A stretch of 7,527 nucleotides of DNA from REEB481 sp044360435 (GCA_044360435.1 JBIKKI010000111.1:1-7527), one strand, 5' to 3'; shown: positions 1 to 6,622, counted from the stretch's first letter. Translations and numbers: made by a program. Notes: generated by a model not told the origin, from the sequence alone.

Positions 1-1804
1 GATCTACGTTACAGCCACGCATCACGGCGATGTGGTAGCTGAGCAACTGCAAGGGAATGGTGTTGATCAGCGGGCTCAGTGATTCGTCGGTTTCGGGAAC
101 TTCAATCACATGATCGGCCATTTCTTTAACCTTCGTATCGCCTTCCGTGACCACAGCAATAATCTTCCCTTTGCGTGCCTTTACTTCCTGGATGTTGCTG
201 ATTACTTTCTCGTAGTGCGCGCTGTTGGTGGCAACCACGACTACCGGCATTTCCTCGTCAATCAGTGCAATCGGACCATGTTTCATCTCGGCAGCGGGAT
301 AACCTTCGGCGTGGATGTAGCTGATTTCCTTCAGTTTCAGCGCACCTTCAAGCGCCACGGGGAAGTTGTATCCGCGGCCCAAATACAGGAAGTTGCTGGC
401 ATCTTTATACTTAGAGGCGATGTCCACAATCTGGTCGTTGAGCTTCAACGCTTTTTCCACTTTGGAAGGAATGGATTCCAGCTCATACATCAGGGTGCGG
501 AGTCTGTTGCCGGACATGTTGCCTTTCAGCTTAGCCACAGCCATGGCCATGATGGCCAGAACAGTTACCTGTGCGGTAAACGCTTTGGTGCTTGCCACGC
601 CAATTTCCGGCCCTGCATGCGTATAAGCGCCGGCATGGCTCATGCGGGGAATGCTGCTGCCCACCACATTGCACACGCCAAAAACCGTGGCTCCGTTGTT
701 TTTGGCCAGTTCCATCGCTGCCAGTGTATCGGCGGTTTCACCCGACTGGCTGATGGCAATCACCAAGTCATCGCTGTAAATCACCGGATTGCGGTAACGA
801 AATTCGCTGGCGTACTCCACTTCCACGGGAATGCGGGCGTATTCTTCAAACAAATATTCCCCTACCAGACCGGCATGCCAGCTGGTTCCGCAGCCAATCA
901 GGAGCAGACGTTTAATGTTGCGCAGCTTCTCTTCATATTCAAAAATGCTGCGCATGTGGAATTCAGCCTCTTTGGGGTCGATACGTCCACGGAAACTGTC
1001 CAGAATGGATTTGGGTTGCTCGTAAATTTCCTTGAGCATGAAGTGTTCGTAACCACCCTTTTCCAGTTGTTCGAGGTTCATTTCCAATTCATGCACGTAA
1101 GGCGTCTGAATTTCGTTGTCGATGGTGCGCACCGACAAGGAACCATTGTCAACAATGGCAATTTCCCCATCGTTCAGGTATATCACCTGGCGGGTGTATT
1201 CTACGATCGGTGTGGCGTCGCTGGCCAGGAAATACTCTCCGGGTTCGTTTCCAATGCCAACCACCAGGGGACTTCCTTTTCTGGCCGCGATGAGGTGTTC
1301 CGGATGGTTTTTGGAAAGAATGACGATGGCATAAGCGCCAACAACCTGAGCCAGTGCAGCGCGAACCGCATCCTGAAGCGACAGGTTGGTATGGTTCATC
1401 ACATCCTCAATGAGGTGAATGAGCACCTCGGTATCGGTATCACTCTCGAAGGTGTGGCCACGCAAAATCAAACCCTCTTTCAGGGTCATGTAATTCTCAA
1501 TGATACCGTTGTGGATGACCGCAAGCTCACCGTTTTGTGATTTGTGCGGGTGTGCATTCACATTGTTTGGAACGCCGTGGGTGGCCCAACGGGTATGTCC
1601 CATGCCCATGTTGCCTTCCACATCCTGTTCTGTAAGGCTGTTTTCAAGGTCAGCAACCTTGCCCTGCTTCTTGTAAACGCGCATGTCGCCGTTCATCAGG
1701 GCGATGCCGGCACTGTCGTAGCCACGGTATTCCAGGCGCTTAAGGCCTTTTATGAGGATGGGGTAGGCCTGTTTCGGGCCAATATAAGCGACGATTCCGC
1801 ACAT
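1..1804 (-). CDS. glmS: Glutamine--fructose-6-phosphate aminotransferase (isomerizing), partial at the C-terminus
   Basis: GlmS converts fructose-6-phosphate and glutamine to glucosamine-6-phosphate, the first committed step to UDP-GlcNAc for peptidoglycan and LPS; it is cytosolic. The reverse strand reads from ATG at 1804 as MCGIVAYIGP, giving the class II glutamine amidotransferase N-terminus in which Cys2 becomes the nucleophile after Met removal. Further marks are EYRGYDSAG (25-33), HTRWATHG (70-77) and HNG near 98-100. The isomerase half shows the first SIS domain with GCGTSWHAG (304-312) and ISQSGETADT (351-360), and later a second SIS domain ending in RGCNVD. The frame is open for 601 codons down to base 2 and no stop is seen; the family's usual C-terminal tail of about a dozen residues lies beyond the left edge. 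It is transcribed alone as far as visible, with a likely promoter at 1824-1831. Identity is certain from unbroken family motifs. Confidence 0.98.
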   Translation of the reverse strand, partial: MCGIVAYIGPKQAYPILIKGLKRLEYRGYDSAGIALMNGDMRVYKKQGKVADLENSLTEQDVEGNMGMGHTRWATHGVPNNVNAHPHKSQNGELAVIHNGIIENYMTLKEGLILRGHTFESDTDTEVLIHLIEDVMNHTNLSLQDAVRAALAQVVGAYAIVILSKNHPEHLIAARKGSPLVVGIGNEPGEYFLASDATPIVEYTRQVIYLNDGEIAIVDNGSLSVRTIDNEIQTPYVHELEMNLEQLEKGGYEHFMLKEIYEQPKSILDSFRGRIDPKEAEFHMRSIFEYEEKLRNIKRLLLIGCGTSWHAGLVGEYLFEEYARIPVEVEYASEFRYRNPVIYSDDLVIAISQSGETADTLAAMELAKNNGATVFGVCNVVGSSIPRMSHAGAYTHAGPEIGVASTKAFTAQVTVLAIMAMAVAKLKGNMSGNRLRTLMYELESIPSKVEKALKLNDQIVDIASKYKDASNFLYLGRGYNFPVALEGALKLKEISYIHAEGYPAAEMKHGPIALIDEEMPVVVVATNSAHYEKVISNIQEVKARKGKIIAVVTEGDTKVKEMADHVIEVPETDESLSPLINTIPLQLLSYHIAVMRGCNVD

Positions 1805-1823
1805 AGGGGTGTAATGATTTGCG

Positions 1824-1831
1824 CGAAATTA
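1824..1831 (-). promoter_or_regulatory. Candidate -7 promoter element of glmS
   Basis: On the minus strand TAATTTCG lies 19 bases before the glmS ATG. It matches the Bacteroidota -7 consensus TAnnTTTG at all fixed positions except one (C for T). I see no clear -33 TTTG at the expected distance, so this is a position- and motif-based inference. Confidence 0.4.
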
Positions 1832-2028
1832 CATCATTTCCAGCACTTGACCGTGGCGCGGCTTTCCTGCAGCACTCATGCGGCAGTGCCTGATTTTATG
1901 AACATTTTTAGCGTTGTTGCCGGGGTGGCATTCGGAACTCATCTGTGAAAAAGAGGATGGAATTGGGCCGTGGTATTTCAGGGAATATGAATGCATCGCT
2001 GAAAATACCTCATTCATGAGGCATGTAA

Positions 2029-2243
2029 TCGCTGAATATTCATTATTTCTGGCGGACGATTCAGAAACAGGAGCTTGATTTTGTTGAAGAAGAAAATGGC
2101 ATCATCCGCGCTTGTGATTTCAAAGGGAACACCGGGGCCGGAACAAAATTCCCAACTCGTTTCGCAGTGCCCGCCAGGCCTCGGGTCTTGTTGTTGACAA
2201 GGAAAACTTTCGCGACTTTGTGCGGAAAGTGGAAGATAGGTGA
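2029..2243 (+). pseudogene. 3' remnant of an AAA+ ATPase with a DUF4143 C-terminal domain, frameshifted
   Basis: No intact gene lies here, but the plus strand read from 2029 gives SLNIHYFWRTIQKQELDFVE, then EEENGIIRACDFKG. This resembles the nuclease-like C-terminus of DUF4143 ATPases, which usually read like NIYFWRT..QQEIDxIEE..G.xxAxEFK. Near 2158-2163 the similarity moves to another frame (a -1 or +2 shift) and continues as DKENFRDFVRKVEDR, with a stop at 2241-2243; the family commonly ends with a V.N+ENF..F pattern. The reading frame is closed upstream by TAA at 2026-2028, and I find no Walker A or B motif before it, so the N-terminal ATPase part is missing. Only about 70 codons survive. 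These ATPases are mostly of unknown function and are often dispensable, repeated genes in Bacteroidota. The family call rests on recognised motifs, not on a search; the frameshift is read directly. Confidence 0.65.
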
Positions 2244-2315
2244 ATAGAGATTTCTGTGAAACTGAAGGCAGATGGGCAGTGAAAAATCATCCGAAACATA
2301 AAATCTTTAAAAGGT

Positions 2316-2323
2316 TATTTTCG
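2316..2323 (+). promoter_or_regulatory. Candidate -7 promoter element of the YdeI-family gene
   Basis: TATTTTCG sits only 4 bases before the ATG at 2328. It has the same one-base departure from TAnnTTTG as the element before glmS. If it is used, the transcript would start at or next to the start codon, so the mRNA would be leaderless or nearly so. No Shine-Dalgarno sequence is visible, which fits. No convincing -33 TTTG was found. Confidence 0.4.
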
Positions 2324-2327
2324 CCCT

Positions 2328-2975
2328 ATGCCTAAACCCAAACTCCGTGACTGGGGCCACGATGTGGACGGATACCTGGAAGCCGGCTGCGGACGTTGTT
2401 CGCTGGGTGGCACGCCGCAGTGCAAAGTGCATCGTTGGCACGAAGAATTACTGGCGCTGCGCGCGCTGCTGCAGGATACGGAACTGGAAGAAAGCATCAA
2501 ATGGGGCATGCCCTGCTATGTGTTTCAGGGGAAGAACGTGGCCATGATGGCGGCTTTCAAAGATTATTGCAGCCTTTCTTTTTTTAAAGGTGCCTTGTTG
2601 GACGATCCGGCGGGGATTTTGGTTTTTGCCGGACAGGATTCGCAGGAAGGCAAACAGTTCAGGTTCAGAAGCGTGGCCGAATTGGCTGCCGCAGCCGATG
2701 AACTAAGGAAGCTTATCGCAGCGGCCATTTTGGTTGAAATTTCAGGGAAGAAGGTGGAACGCAAACCCATTGAAGCACGGCCTATTCCCGAAGAACTGGC
2801 CCAAAGGTTTCAGGAAGCGCCAGATTTGGAAGCAGCATTCAGGGCATTAACACCCGGCCGACAGCGCGCCTATCTGCTGCATTTCAGCGGAGCGAAACAA
2901 TCGGCCACACGCGCAGCCAGGATTGCTAAATGTGAACCGCAAATACGCGCGGGAAAAGGCCTGAATGAAGGCTGA
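2328..2975 (+). CDS. YdeI/OmdA-family protein with N-terminal DUF1801-type domain
   Basis: A 215-residue soluble protein. The middle part (about 35-135) has the DUF1801/YdhG-like pattern, with IKWGMPCYVFQGKNVAMMAAF and then SLSFFKGALLDDP; the C-terminal part (about 150-211) is the YdeI/OmdA helical region with EELAQRFQ, FRALTPGRQRAYLLHFSGAK and RAARIAKC. In Bacillus, YdeI has been linked to protection against cationic peptides, but the biochemical role of the family is unknown, so no activity is assigned here. Near the N-terminus C21, C24, C32 and H35 form a CX2C-X7-CX2H arrangement that could bind a metal. There is no signal peptide or membrane segment. The ATG at 2328 is chosen because the conserved WGHDVDGYLEAGCGRC region starts right after it and a -7-like element lies just upstream. 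The gene stands alone, facing the minus operon tail to tail with an 11-base gap. Confidence 0.85.
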   Translation: MPKPKLRDWGHDVDGYLEAGCGRCSLGGTPQCKVHRWHEELLALRALLQDTELEESIKWGMPCYVFQGKNVAMMAAFKDYCSLSFFKGALLDDPAGILVFAGQDSQEGKQFRFRSVAELAAAADELRKLIAAAILVEISGKKVERKPIEARPIPEELAQRFQEAPDLEAAFRALTPGRQRAYLLHFSGAKQSATRAARIAKCEPQIRAGKGLNEG

Positions 2976-3001
2976 AACAGCAGGTTTTATTTTTTCTTTT
3001 T
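2971..3001 (+). terminator. Weak intrinsic terminator of the YdeI-family gene
   Basis: GCTG-AAA-CAGC (2971-2981) forms a short 4-bp hairpin that includes the TGA stop codon of the plus-strand gene. It is followed by AGG and a long T-rich run (2985-3001, broken by one A and one C). The stem is short, so efficiency is uncertain. The T run is also the coding sequence for the lysine-rich C-terminus of the opposing minus-strand gene. Confidence 0.4.
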
Positions 3002-3199
3002 CTTACCGGAAATACCGAATTCCTGTCCCCGTTTTTTTCTGCTGCGGAACACCATGACCAAACTAAACAGACATGCCGGCAACAAGAGCCAGCCCCACAA
3101 TGAAGCGGCGCCTTCCTGCATGAAGCGGTAGATACATTCAGTTCCGCTGATTACCGTGAGTGCGATCCACAGCACTACGGCTACCTGTTGTTGAATCAT
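2987..3199 (-). CDS. Small two-helix membrane protein, function unknown
   Basis: About 70 residues if started at the ATG at 3199 (MIQQQVAVVLWIALTVISG); an in-frame ATG at 3220 would add seven residues. Two hydrophobic segments are visible: VAVVLWIALTVISG and SLWGWLLLPACLFSLVMVF, linked by a short TECIYRFMQEGAA turn. The C-terminus is strongly basic (RSRKKRG and a final run of five lysines), which by the positive-inside rule should lie in the cytoplasm. I do not recognise a family. It is the last gene of the minus operon, starts inside lptC in another frame (62-base overlap), and ends 11 bases from the opposing YdeI-family gene. Position after lptC hints at an envelope role, but nothing in the sequence gives a function. 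The two clean membrane segments argue that it is a real gene rather than a chance frame. Confidence 0.6.
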   Translation of the reverse strand: MIQQQVAVVLWIALTVISGTECIYRFMQEGAASLWGWLLLPACLFSLVMVFRSRKKRGQEFGISGKKKKK

Positions 3200-3728
3200 G
3201 CTGCAAATTAATGCTGCCACGAACCTTCTTGATCACCCAATGCGTAAAGGTTTGATTGGCCGTCATGCCGTCGCCCATAATGATTTGATCGGCGGTGGTG
3301 ATTTTCACAAACTTCTCCGTATAAATCTTTCCCGAGCGTTGGTCCCAGTGCAATTCTTCGGTATTGAGTTTTTCACCCTTCACATTCATCACCTCAACAT
3401 TTCTGCGCAGCAAAACCTTCTTGGCTTTGGTATAGCTGATGGCGTATTCTGAGCTGAGGAAGCTTTCCACGCGACCGGAATCGTCAAAAAACTCGCCTTT
3501 TACACCGCGTGGCATTTCCACATAAGGTTCGGCGCTTTGCTTGATGCCCACCATCATGGGCGTATGCAGCTTGGCTTTGAGTTTACCCGAGTCGGTATAG
3601 CTGATGTCCACCTGTTCAGCTACTTCTTTCGCCTGTACCGTGTCGCGGCTCCGGTTCCTCAGTTCTTTGTTGGTGAACTTGGTACAGGAGGCGAAGGCAA
3701 GAAGCAAAAACAGTGAACCGGAACGCAT
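3138..3728 (-). CDS. lptC: LPS export periplasmic protein LptC, lipoprotein form
   Basis: A 196-residue protein with a short lipoprotein-type signal (MRSGSLFLLLAFASC, lipid Cys15), then a beta-rich LptC/OstA-like region. Recognisable stretches are DISYTDSGKLKAKLHTPMM, PYVEMPRGVKGEFFDDSGRV, SEYAISYTKAKKVLLRRNVE, and GEKLNTEELHWDQRSGKIYT followed by GDGMTANQTFTHWVIKKVRG. LptC receives LPS from the LptB2FG transporter and passes it to LptA across the periplasm. E. coli LptC is anchored by a membrane helix, whereas Bacteroidota forms often carry a lipobox, as here. I chose ATG at 3728 because it overlaps the stop of the upstream barrel gene as TGATG, a classic coupled junction; an ATG at 3755 would add nine basic residues and cannot be excluded. 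After KKVRG the tail of about 23 hydrophilic residues overlaps the next gene and is probably not part of the fold. Confidence 0.88.
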   Translation of the reverse strand: MRSGSLFLLLAFASCTKFTNKELRNRSRDTVQAKEVAEQVDISYTDSGKLKAKLHTPMMVGIKQSAEPYVEMPRGVKGEFFDDSGRVESFLSSEYAISYTKAKKVLLRRNVEVMNVKGEKLNTEELHWDQRSGKIYTEKFVKITTADQIIMGDGMTANQTFTHWVIKKVRGSINLQHDSTTGSRSAVDRTHGNQRN

Positions 3729-5113
3729 CAGTTGTATTTGTTTCTGTCGAACCACACATCACCCAGGCTCACGCCCAGGATGAGGCGCAGGTACTGTTCG
3801 CGAGCCAGACCGGCGTTAAAGGCGGTAATGCCCCCGCGATCCATATATTCCAGAGTGATGTTGAGTTGAGAACGCAGAAAAGTATTATCGAAATAGCGCC
3901 GCGAAACCGGGATGCCCACGCCAAGGGTATAGGCTTGTTCCTGAATCTGCAATGCGCCGCTTGCGGTATTGAAACGGTTTTGTGTGAGGGTATTTCTGTA
4001 GCCCATACGCCATTCCACGGGAATGCGGTTGCGGGCTCCTTTTTTACGCGCAGCTGCTTCAGGGTTGATGTTTAAGCCCACGCCCCAGGTGCTGCGTGCC
4101 GCAAAATTTCCGCTGGTATAAAAAGCGTTGAACTTATCCCATTGTTCCTGGCGGTATTCGGCACCGATGCGCCATTTTCCGGGGCGTTCCATACTGTATC
4201 CCACTGCAAAACCATCAGGAAGTGTTATGCTTCCTTGTTGAGAAACATTAGAAAGAACGGTGTCTTTGTATGAAGGAAATCCTCCGAATCCGCTGCTGTA
4301 CGTGCGTACCAGCCGCGATTGGGTTCCGGTGGTATTCTTGTTCCACAACAGGCTTCCGCCCATGAGGTGGTGGATTTTTCCGGTGTTGAAATTCAGGTGC
4401 ATTCCAAGGCGGTGTTGCCATCCGCTGATCTGGATGCTTCGCTGGTCTTCAAAACGCATGAAATAACCGGAATCTTCCAGATTGAATACGCTGAAGTCGC
4501 GCAACTGTCCGAACAAGTAAGCTGCCTGATACCCAATGGACAAACGGTTGGCGATTTGAAGGGCATGTGCCAGGTAAAAACGGTTCAAACCGCCGCCACC
4601 GTTGTGGTACACGTCGTGGCGCAAGATGCTGGAATCGGTGAGTGTATAGTTGAAGCCAACCGCAGAAACCGGCGACAGTCCGAAGGCGGTGCCCATGTTG
4701 ATTTTCAGCAGTTTTGGCTTGGTTTTGCCATTGGAATCTACATAACTCCCGGTAAGGATGTTTTTGTTCATGGTAGGAAAGGCCATGTTGAGGTAAGAGA
4801 AGCCTCCGGAATTCACATCGCGGCGTTTGTTGAGCGCGGTGATTTTTCCGCTGCTGCCGTAAAAGCCGAAATCAAGGTTGCTGTAGCGCAAAGCGCCAAG
4901 GGTTGCAGGGTTCAGCGCGCTGTTCTGATACCGCGAACCGGCCGTTTGACTGAGTCCGCCAACGGCGCTGATCTGACTGAATTCGCCGCCGCCCAGCTCT
5001 CCGATGCCGAAGTTGGAGTAAGGCGATTGGGTAGAATTTTGCGCCTGAAGGCCAATAGGCAGGAAAAGACCCAGCAAAAAGGCCTGAATGAGGAGACTTG
5101 GTTTAGATAGCAT
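3728..5113 (-). CDS. Outer-membrane beta-barrel protein, FadL/PorV-like type, function unknown
   Basis: A 461-residue protein with a clear signal peptide (MLSKPSLLIQAFLLGLFLPIGLQA, cleavage probably just before QN). The mature start STQSPYSNFGIGELGGGEFSQ, then GGLSQTAG and SALNPATLGAL, follows the SPYSxFGIGDL...NPAsLaaL pattern of Bacteroidota FadL/PorV-like barrels. Alternating polar and aromatic strands fill the rest, and the end LRLILGVSLGDVWFDRNKYN matches the family's usual GxSLNDxWFxKRKYD-like closing strand. The start at 5113 is chosen because the signal peptide begins there; longer in-frame starts at 5131 or 5203 would add non-signal residues inside coaX. The gene overlaps coaX by 11 bases upstream and lptC by one base (TGATG) downstream. 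Being directly coupled to lptC suggests a role in envelope or LPS biogenesis, but substrate and partners are unknown. No type IX secretion C-terminal domain was seen. Confidence 0.8.
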   Translation of the reverse strand: MLSKPSLLIQAFLLGLFLPIGLQAQNSTQSPYSNFGIGELGGGEFSQISAVGGLSQTAGSRYQNSALNPATLGALRYSNLDFGFYGSSGKITALNKRRDVNSGGFSYLNMAFPTMNKNILTGSYVDSNGKTKPKLLKINMGTAFGLSPVSAVGFNYTLTDSSILRHDVYHNGGGGLNRFYLAHALQIANRLSIGYQAAYLFGQLRDFSVFNLEDSGYFMRFEDQRSIQISGWQHRLGMHLNFNTGKIHHLMGGSLLWNKNTTGTQSRLVRTYSSGFGGFPSYKDTVLSNVSQQGSITLPDGFAVGYSMERPGKWRIGAEYRQEQWDKFNAFYTSGNFAARSTWGVGLNINPEAAARKKGARNRIPVEWRMGYRNTLTQNRFNTASGALQIQEQAYTLGVGIPVSRRYFDNTFLRSQLNITLEYMDRGGITAFNAGLAREQYLRLILGVSLGDVWFDRNKYN

Positions 5114-5816
5114 GATGGCGACAAATCGCATATAATCCCCGAAACAGCAAATCCGGGTCCGCAAATATCCGCTTTTGGTCTGAAAGACCGAAGGTTGTTG
5201 CATCTCCGCCTGAAAAGAGGATGTTCAGTGTTTTGTATTCGTGTTTGGTGTGGCGAATCCAGGTTTCTACTTCGCCGTCGATGCCGCGTTGAACACCTGC
5301 AAGAATAGACTCTTCAGTATTTTTTCCAATGTTTCCGTTGAAGTCGCTGTGGCCCACTAGCGGAAGTTTGCCGGTGAACTGATGCAGGCTCCGGTAACGC
5401 ATCTGCAGTCCGGGTGAGATGGCGCCGCCGGGATAGCTTCCGTCTTCCAGAACCAGGTCGTAGGTGATGCAGGTGCCCAGGCTGATGATCAGGCTGTTTT
5501 GTCCGGGATACAAATACCAGGCGCCATTCGCCAGGGCCAGCCTGTCGGGTCCAAGGGTTGCACGGCTTTCGTAGGTGCAGCGCAGCGGCGTTTCCGTGGT
5601 TCCATTCAGCAGAAGATATTGATCGGCTTGTTGCCAGGGATTTGGATCGCCACTCACATCTGAAATGATGCCTACCGGATGTTTGTGGATGAGCTCCTGG
5701 ATTTCACTGCGGCTTAGTGAATGATCCTGAAAACGCGTGGTTATTTCCCCTAAAGAGTTGAATAAACAGGCTTTGCTGCGGGTGTTTCCTATGTCAATCG
5801 CCAGGATTTCGTGCAT
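5103..5816 (-). CDS. coaX: Type III pantothenate kinase
   Basis: CoaX phosphorylates pantothenate with ATP, the first step of coenzyme A synthesis, in the cytoplasm. The 237-residue length is slightly short for the family (about 250). It belongs to the ASKHA fold: the phosphate-binding motif is AIDIGNTRSK (Asp8), the second is YESRATLGPDRLALANGA (82-99, with the GxDR aspartate at 91), followed by LGTCITYD (113-120) and GGAISPGLQMRYRSLH. The C-terminus has the LFSGGDATTF motif of the fold. One oddity: the family normally has Asp two residues before GT (D-x-G-T), and here that residue is Ser112. Residues Asp8, Asp91 and Asp120 are intact. The gene starts 35 bases after birA and its end overlaps the barrel gene by 11 bases. 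Pairing with birA is common in Bacteroidota; one supplies CoA and the other activates acetyl-CoA carboxylase. Confidence 0.94.
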   Translation of the reverse strand: MHEILAIDIGNTRSKACLFNSLGEITTRFQDHSLSRSEIQELIHKHPVGIISDVSGDPNPWQQADQYLLLNGTTETPLRCTYESRATLGPDRLALANGAWYLYPGQNSLIISLGTCITYDLVLEDGSYPGGAISPGLQMRYRSLHQFTGKLPLVGHSDFNGNIGKNTEESILAGVQRGIDGEVETWIRHTKHEYKTLNILFSGGDATTFGLSDQKRIFADPDLLFRGLYAICRHHAI

Positions 5817-5851
5817 GTTGTGTTTGGTGAAACGGGTGAATTCAGATTAGG

Positions 5852-6592
5852 TTACAGCATAAGGCGCGCTTGCGGGTGGTGCCATTCCCGTATTTCGCCC
5901 AAGGCATCGCGTACCAGGATGCCGCCACTGCGGGTTGCGCCTAGCAAATTTGTTGCCATGATGTTACCGTCCTGAAATTGAAGTTTGATGGGTTCATGTC
6001 TGTGCATCAACAACTGGTTATAGTCGTGGAGCATTTGTTCCTTACGAGGGCCACGCAACATCAGGTAACGCGCTTCCAGCTTCTGGAATAATACATCGAA
6101 GCAGGCTTCCTGCGAAAGGATGCTTCCGTAAATGTTGCGCAGTGAAGTGGCAGGTAATCCTGCAAAATCCTGTTGGTTTACGTTCATTCCTATACCCACA
6201 ACGGCAGCCTGCCAGCGAGTTCCTGCCCAACTGTTTTCGATGAGGATGCCGGCAATTTTTTGATTTTGAACATAAACATCATTCGGCCATTTCAGCGCGC
6301 ATTCCTGATGGCAAAGCGCGGAAGCGGCTTCACATAAGGCACAGGCAACAGCCATGTTTAAGAGGAACTGATCGGCAACAGTGAGCGTGTGTGGATATAA
6401 GATGACTGAGGCATTGATATTGGCTCCGCGTTCACTGAGCCACTGTTTTCCGTGTTGTCCGCGGCCGGCGTTCTGGAAATCGGTAGTAACGGTGCATCCT
6501 TCGGGGGGCATGCTGTTCCGCACCAAATCCATGGCGAATCGGTTGGTGGAATCCAGTTCCGGAATATGGATGCGCTTTTGGCCAATAAACAT
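5852..6592 (-). CDS. birA: Biotin--[acetyl-CoA-carboxylase] ligase, without DNA-binding domain
   Basis: This enzyme makes biotinyl-AMP and transfers biotin to the carrier lysine of acetyl-CoA carboxylase, so it is needed for fatty-acid synthesis. The 246 residues contain only the catalytic and C-terminal domains: ELDSTN (12-17), the biotinyl-AMP loop GRGQHGKQW (43-51; the family pattern is GRGRxGRxW), KWPNDV (101-106) with the biotin-binding lysine, KIAGILIE (112-119), GIGMNVN (133-139), and a small SH3-like C-terminal part with GATRSGGILVRDALGEIREW. There is no N-terminal winged helix, so it cannot act as a biotin-operon repressor like E. coli BirA. The start at ATG 6592 leaves the N-terminal motif at its usual distance. 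It is the first gene of the minus operon and is divergent from rsfS across 37 bases. Confidence 0.95.
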   Translation of the reverse strand: MFIGQKRIHIPELDSTNRFAMDLVRNSMPPEGCTVTTDFQNAGRGQHGKQWLSERGANINASVILYPHTLTVADQFLLNMAVACALCEAASALCHQECALKWPNDVYVQNQKIAGILIENSWAGTRWQAAVVGIGMNVNQQDFAGLPATSLRNIYGSILSQEACFDVLFQKLEARYLMLRGPRKEQMLHDYNQLLMHRHEPIKLQFQDGNIMATNLLGATRSGGILVRDALGEIREWHHPQARLML

Positions 6593-6607
6593 GTAAACGG
6601 CGTGTAA

Positions 6608-6622
6608 GGTGTAAATTGCACC
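6608..6622. promoter_or_regulatory. Near-palindrome in the birA/rsfS divergent promoter region
   Basis: GGTGTAAATTGCACC reads almost the same on both strands: six of its seven arm pairs match and the seventh is T opposite G. It is centred in the 37 bases that must hold signals for both genes. The plus-strand part TAAATTGC also resembles a -7 element one T short of TAnnTTTG, 10 bases before the rsfS ATG. It could be an operator, a shared promoter core, or chance. No regulator is identifiable here. Confidence 0.35.

Noticed and set aside
110..1540. Long plus-strand open frame of 476 codons
   Set aside because: It lies antisense to glmS, whose minus-strand frame carries all family motifs; the plus frame gives His/Phe-rich sequence with no recognisable domain.
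1869..1892. Hairpin CAGCACT / AGTGCCTG with a bulge upstream of glmS
   Set aside because: It is upstream of the candidate promoter, short and bulged; there is no gene ending there to terminate, and glmS ribozymes are a Gram-positive feature with a conserved core that is absent here.
1829..2017. Minus-strand frame of 62 codons upstream of glmS
   Set aside because: No family, no hydrophobic segment, composition unlike the neighbours, and it overlaps the glmS promoter region.
4319..5110. Plus-strand open frame of 263 codons
   Set aside because: Antisense to the outer-membrane barrel gene, with no domain, signal or promoter; the minus frame has a signal peptide and typical barrel ends.
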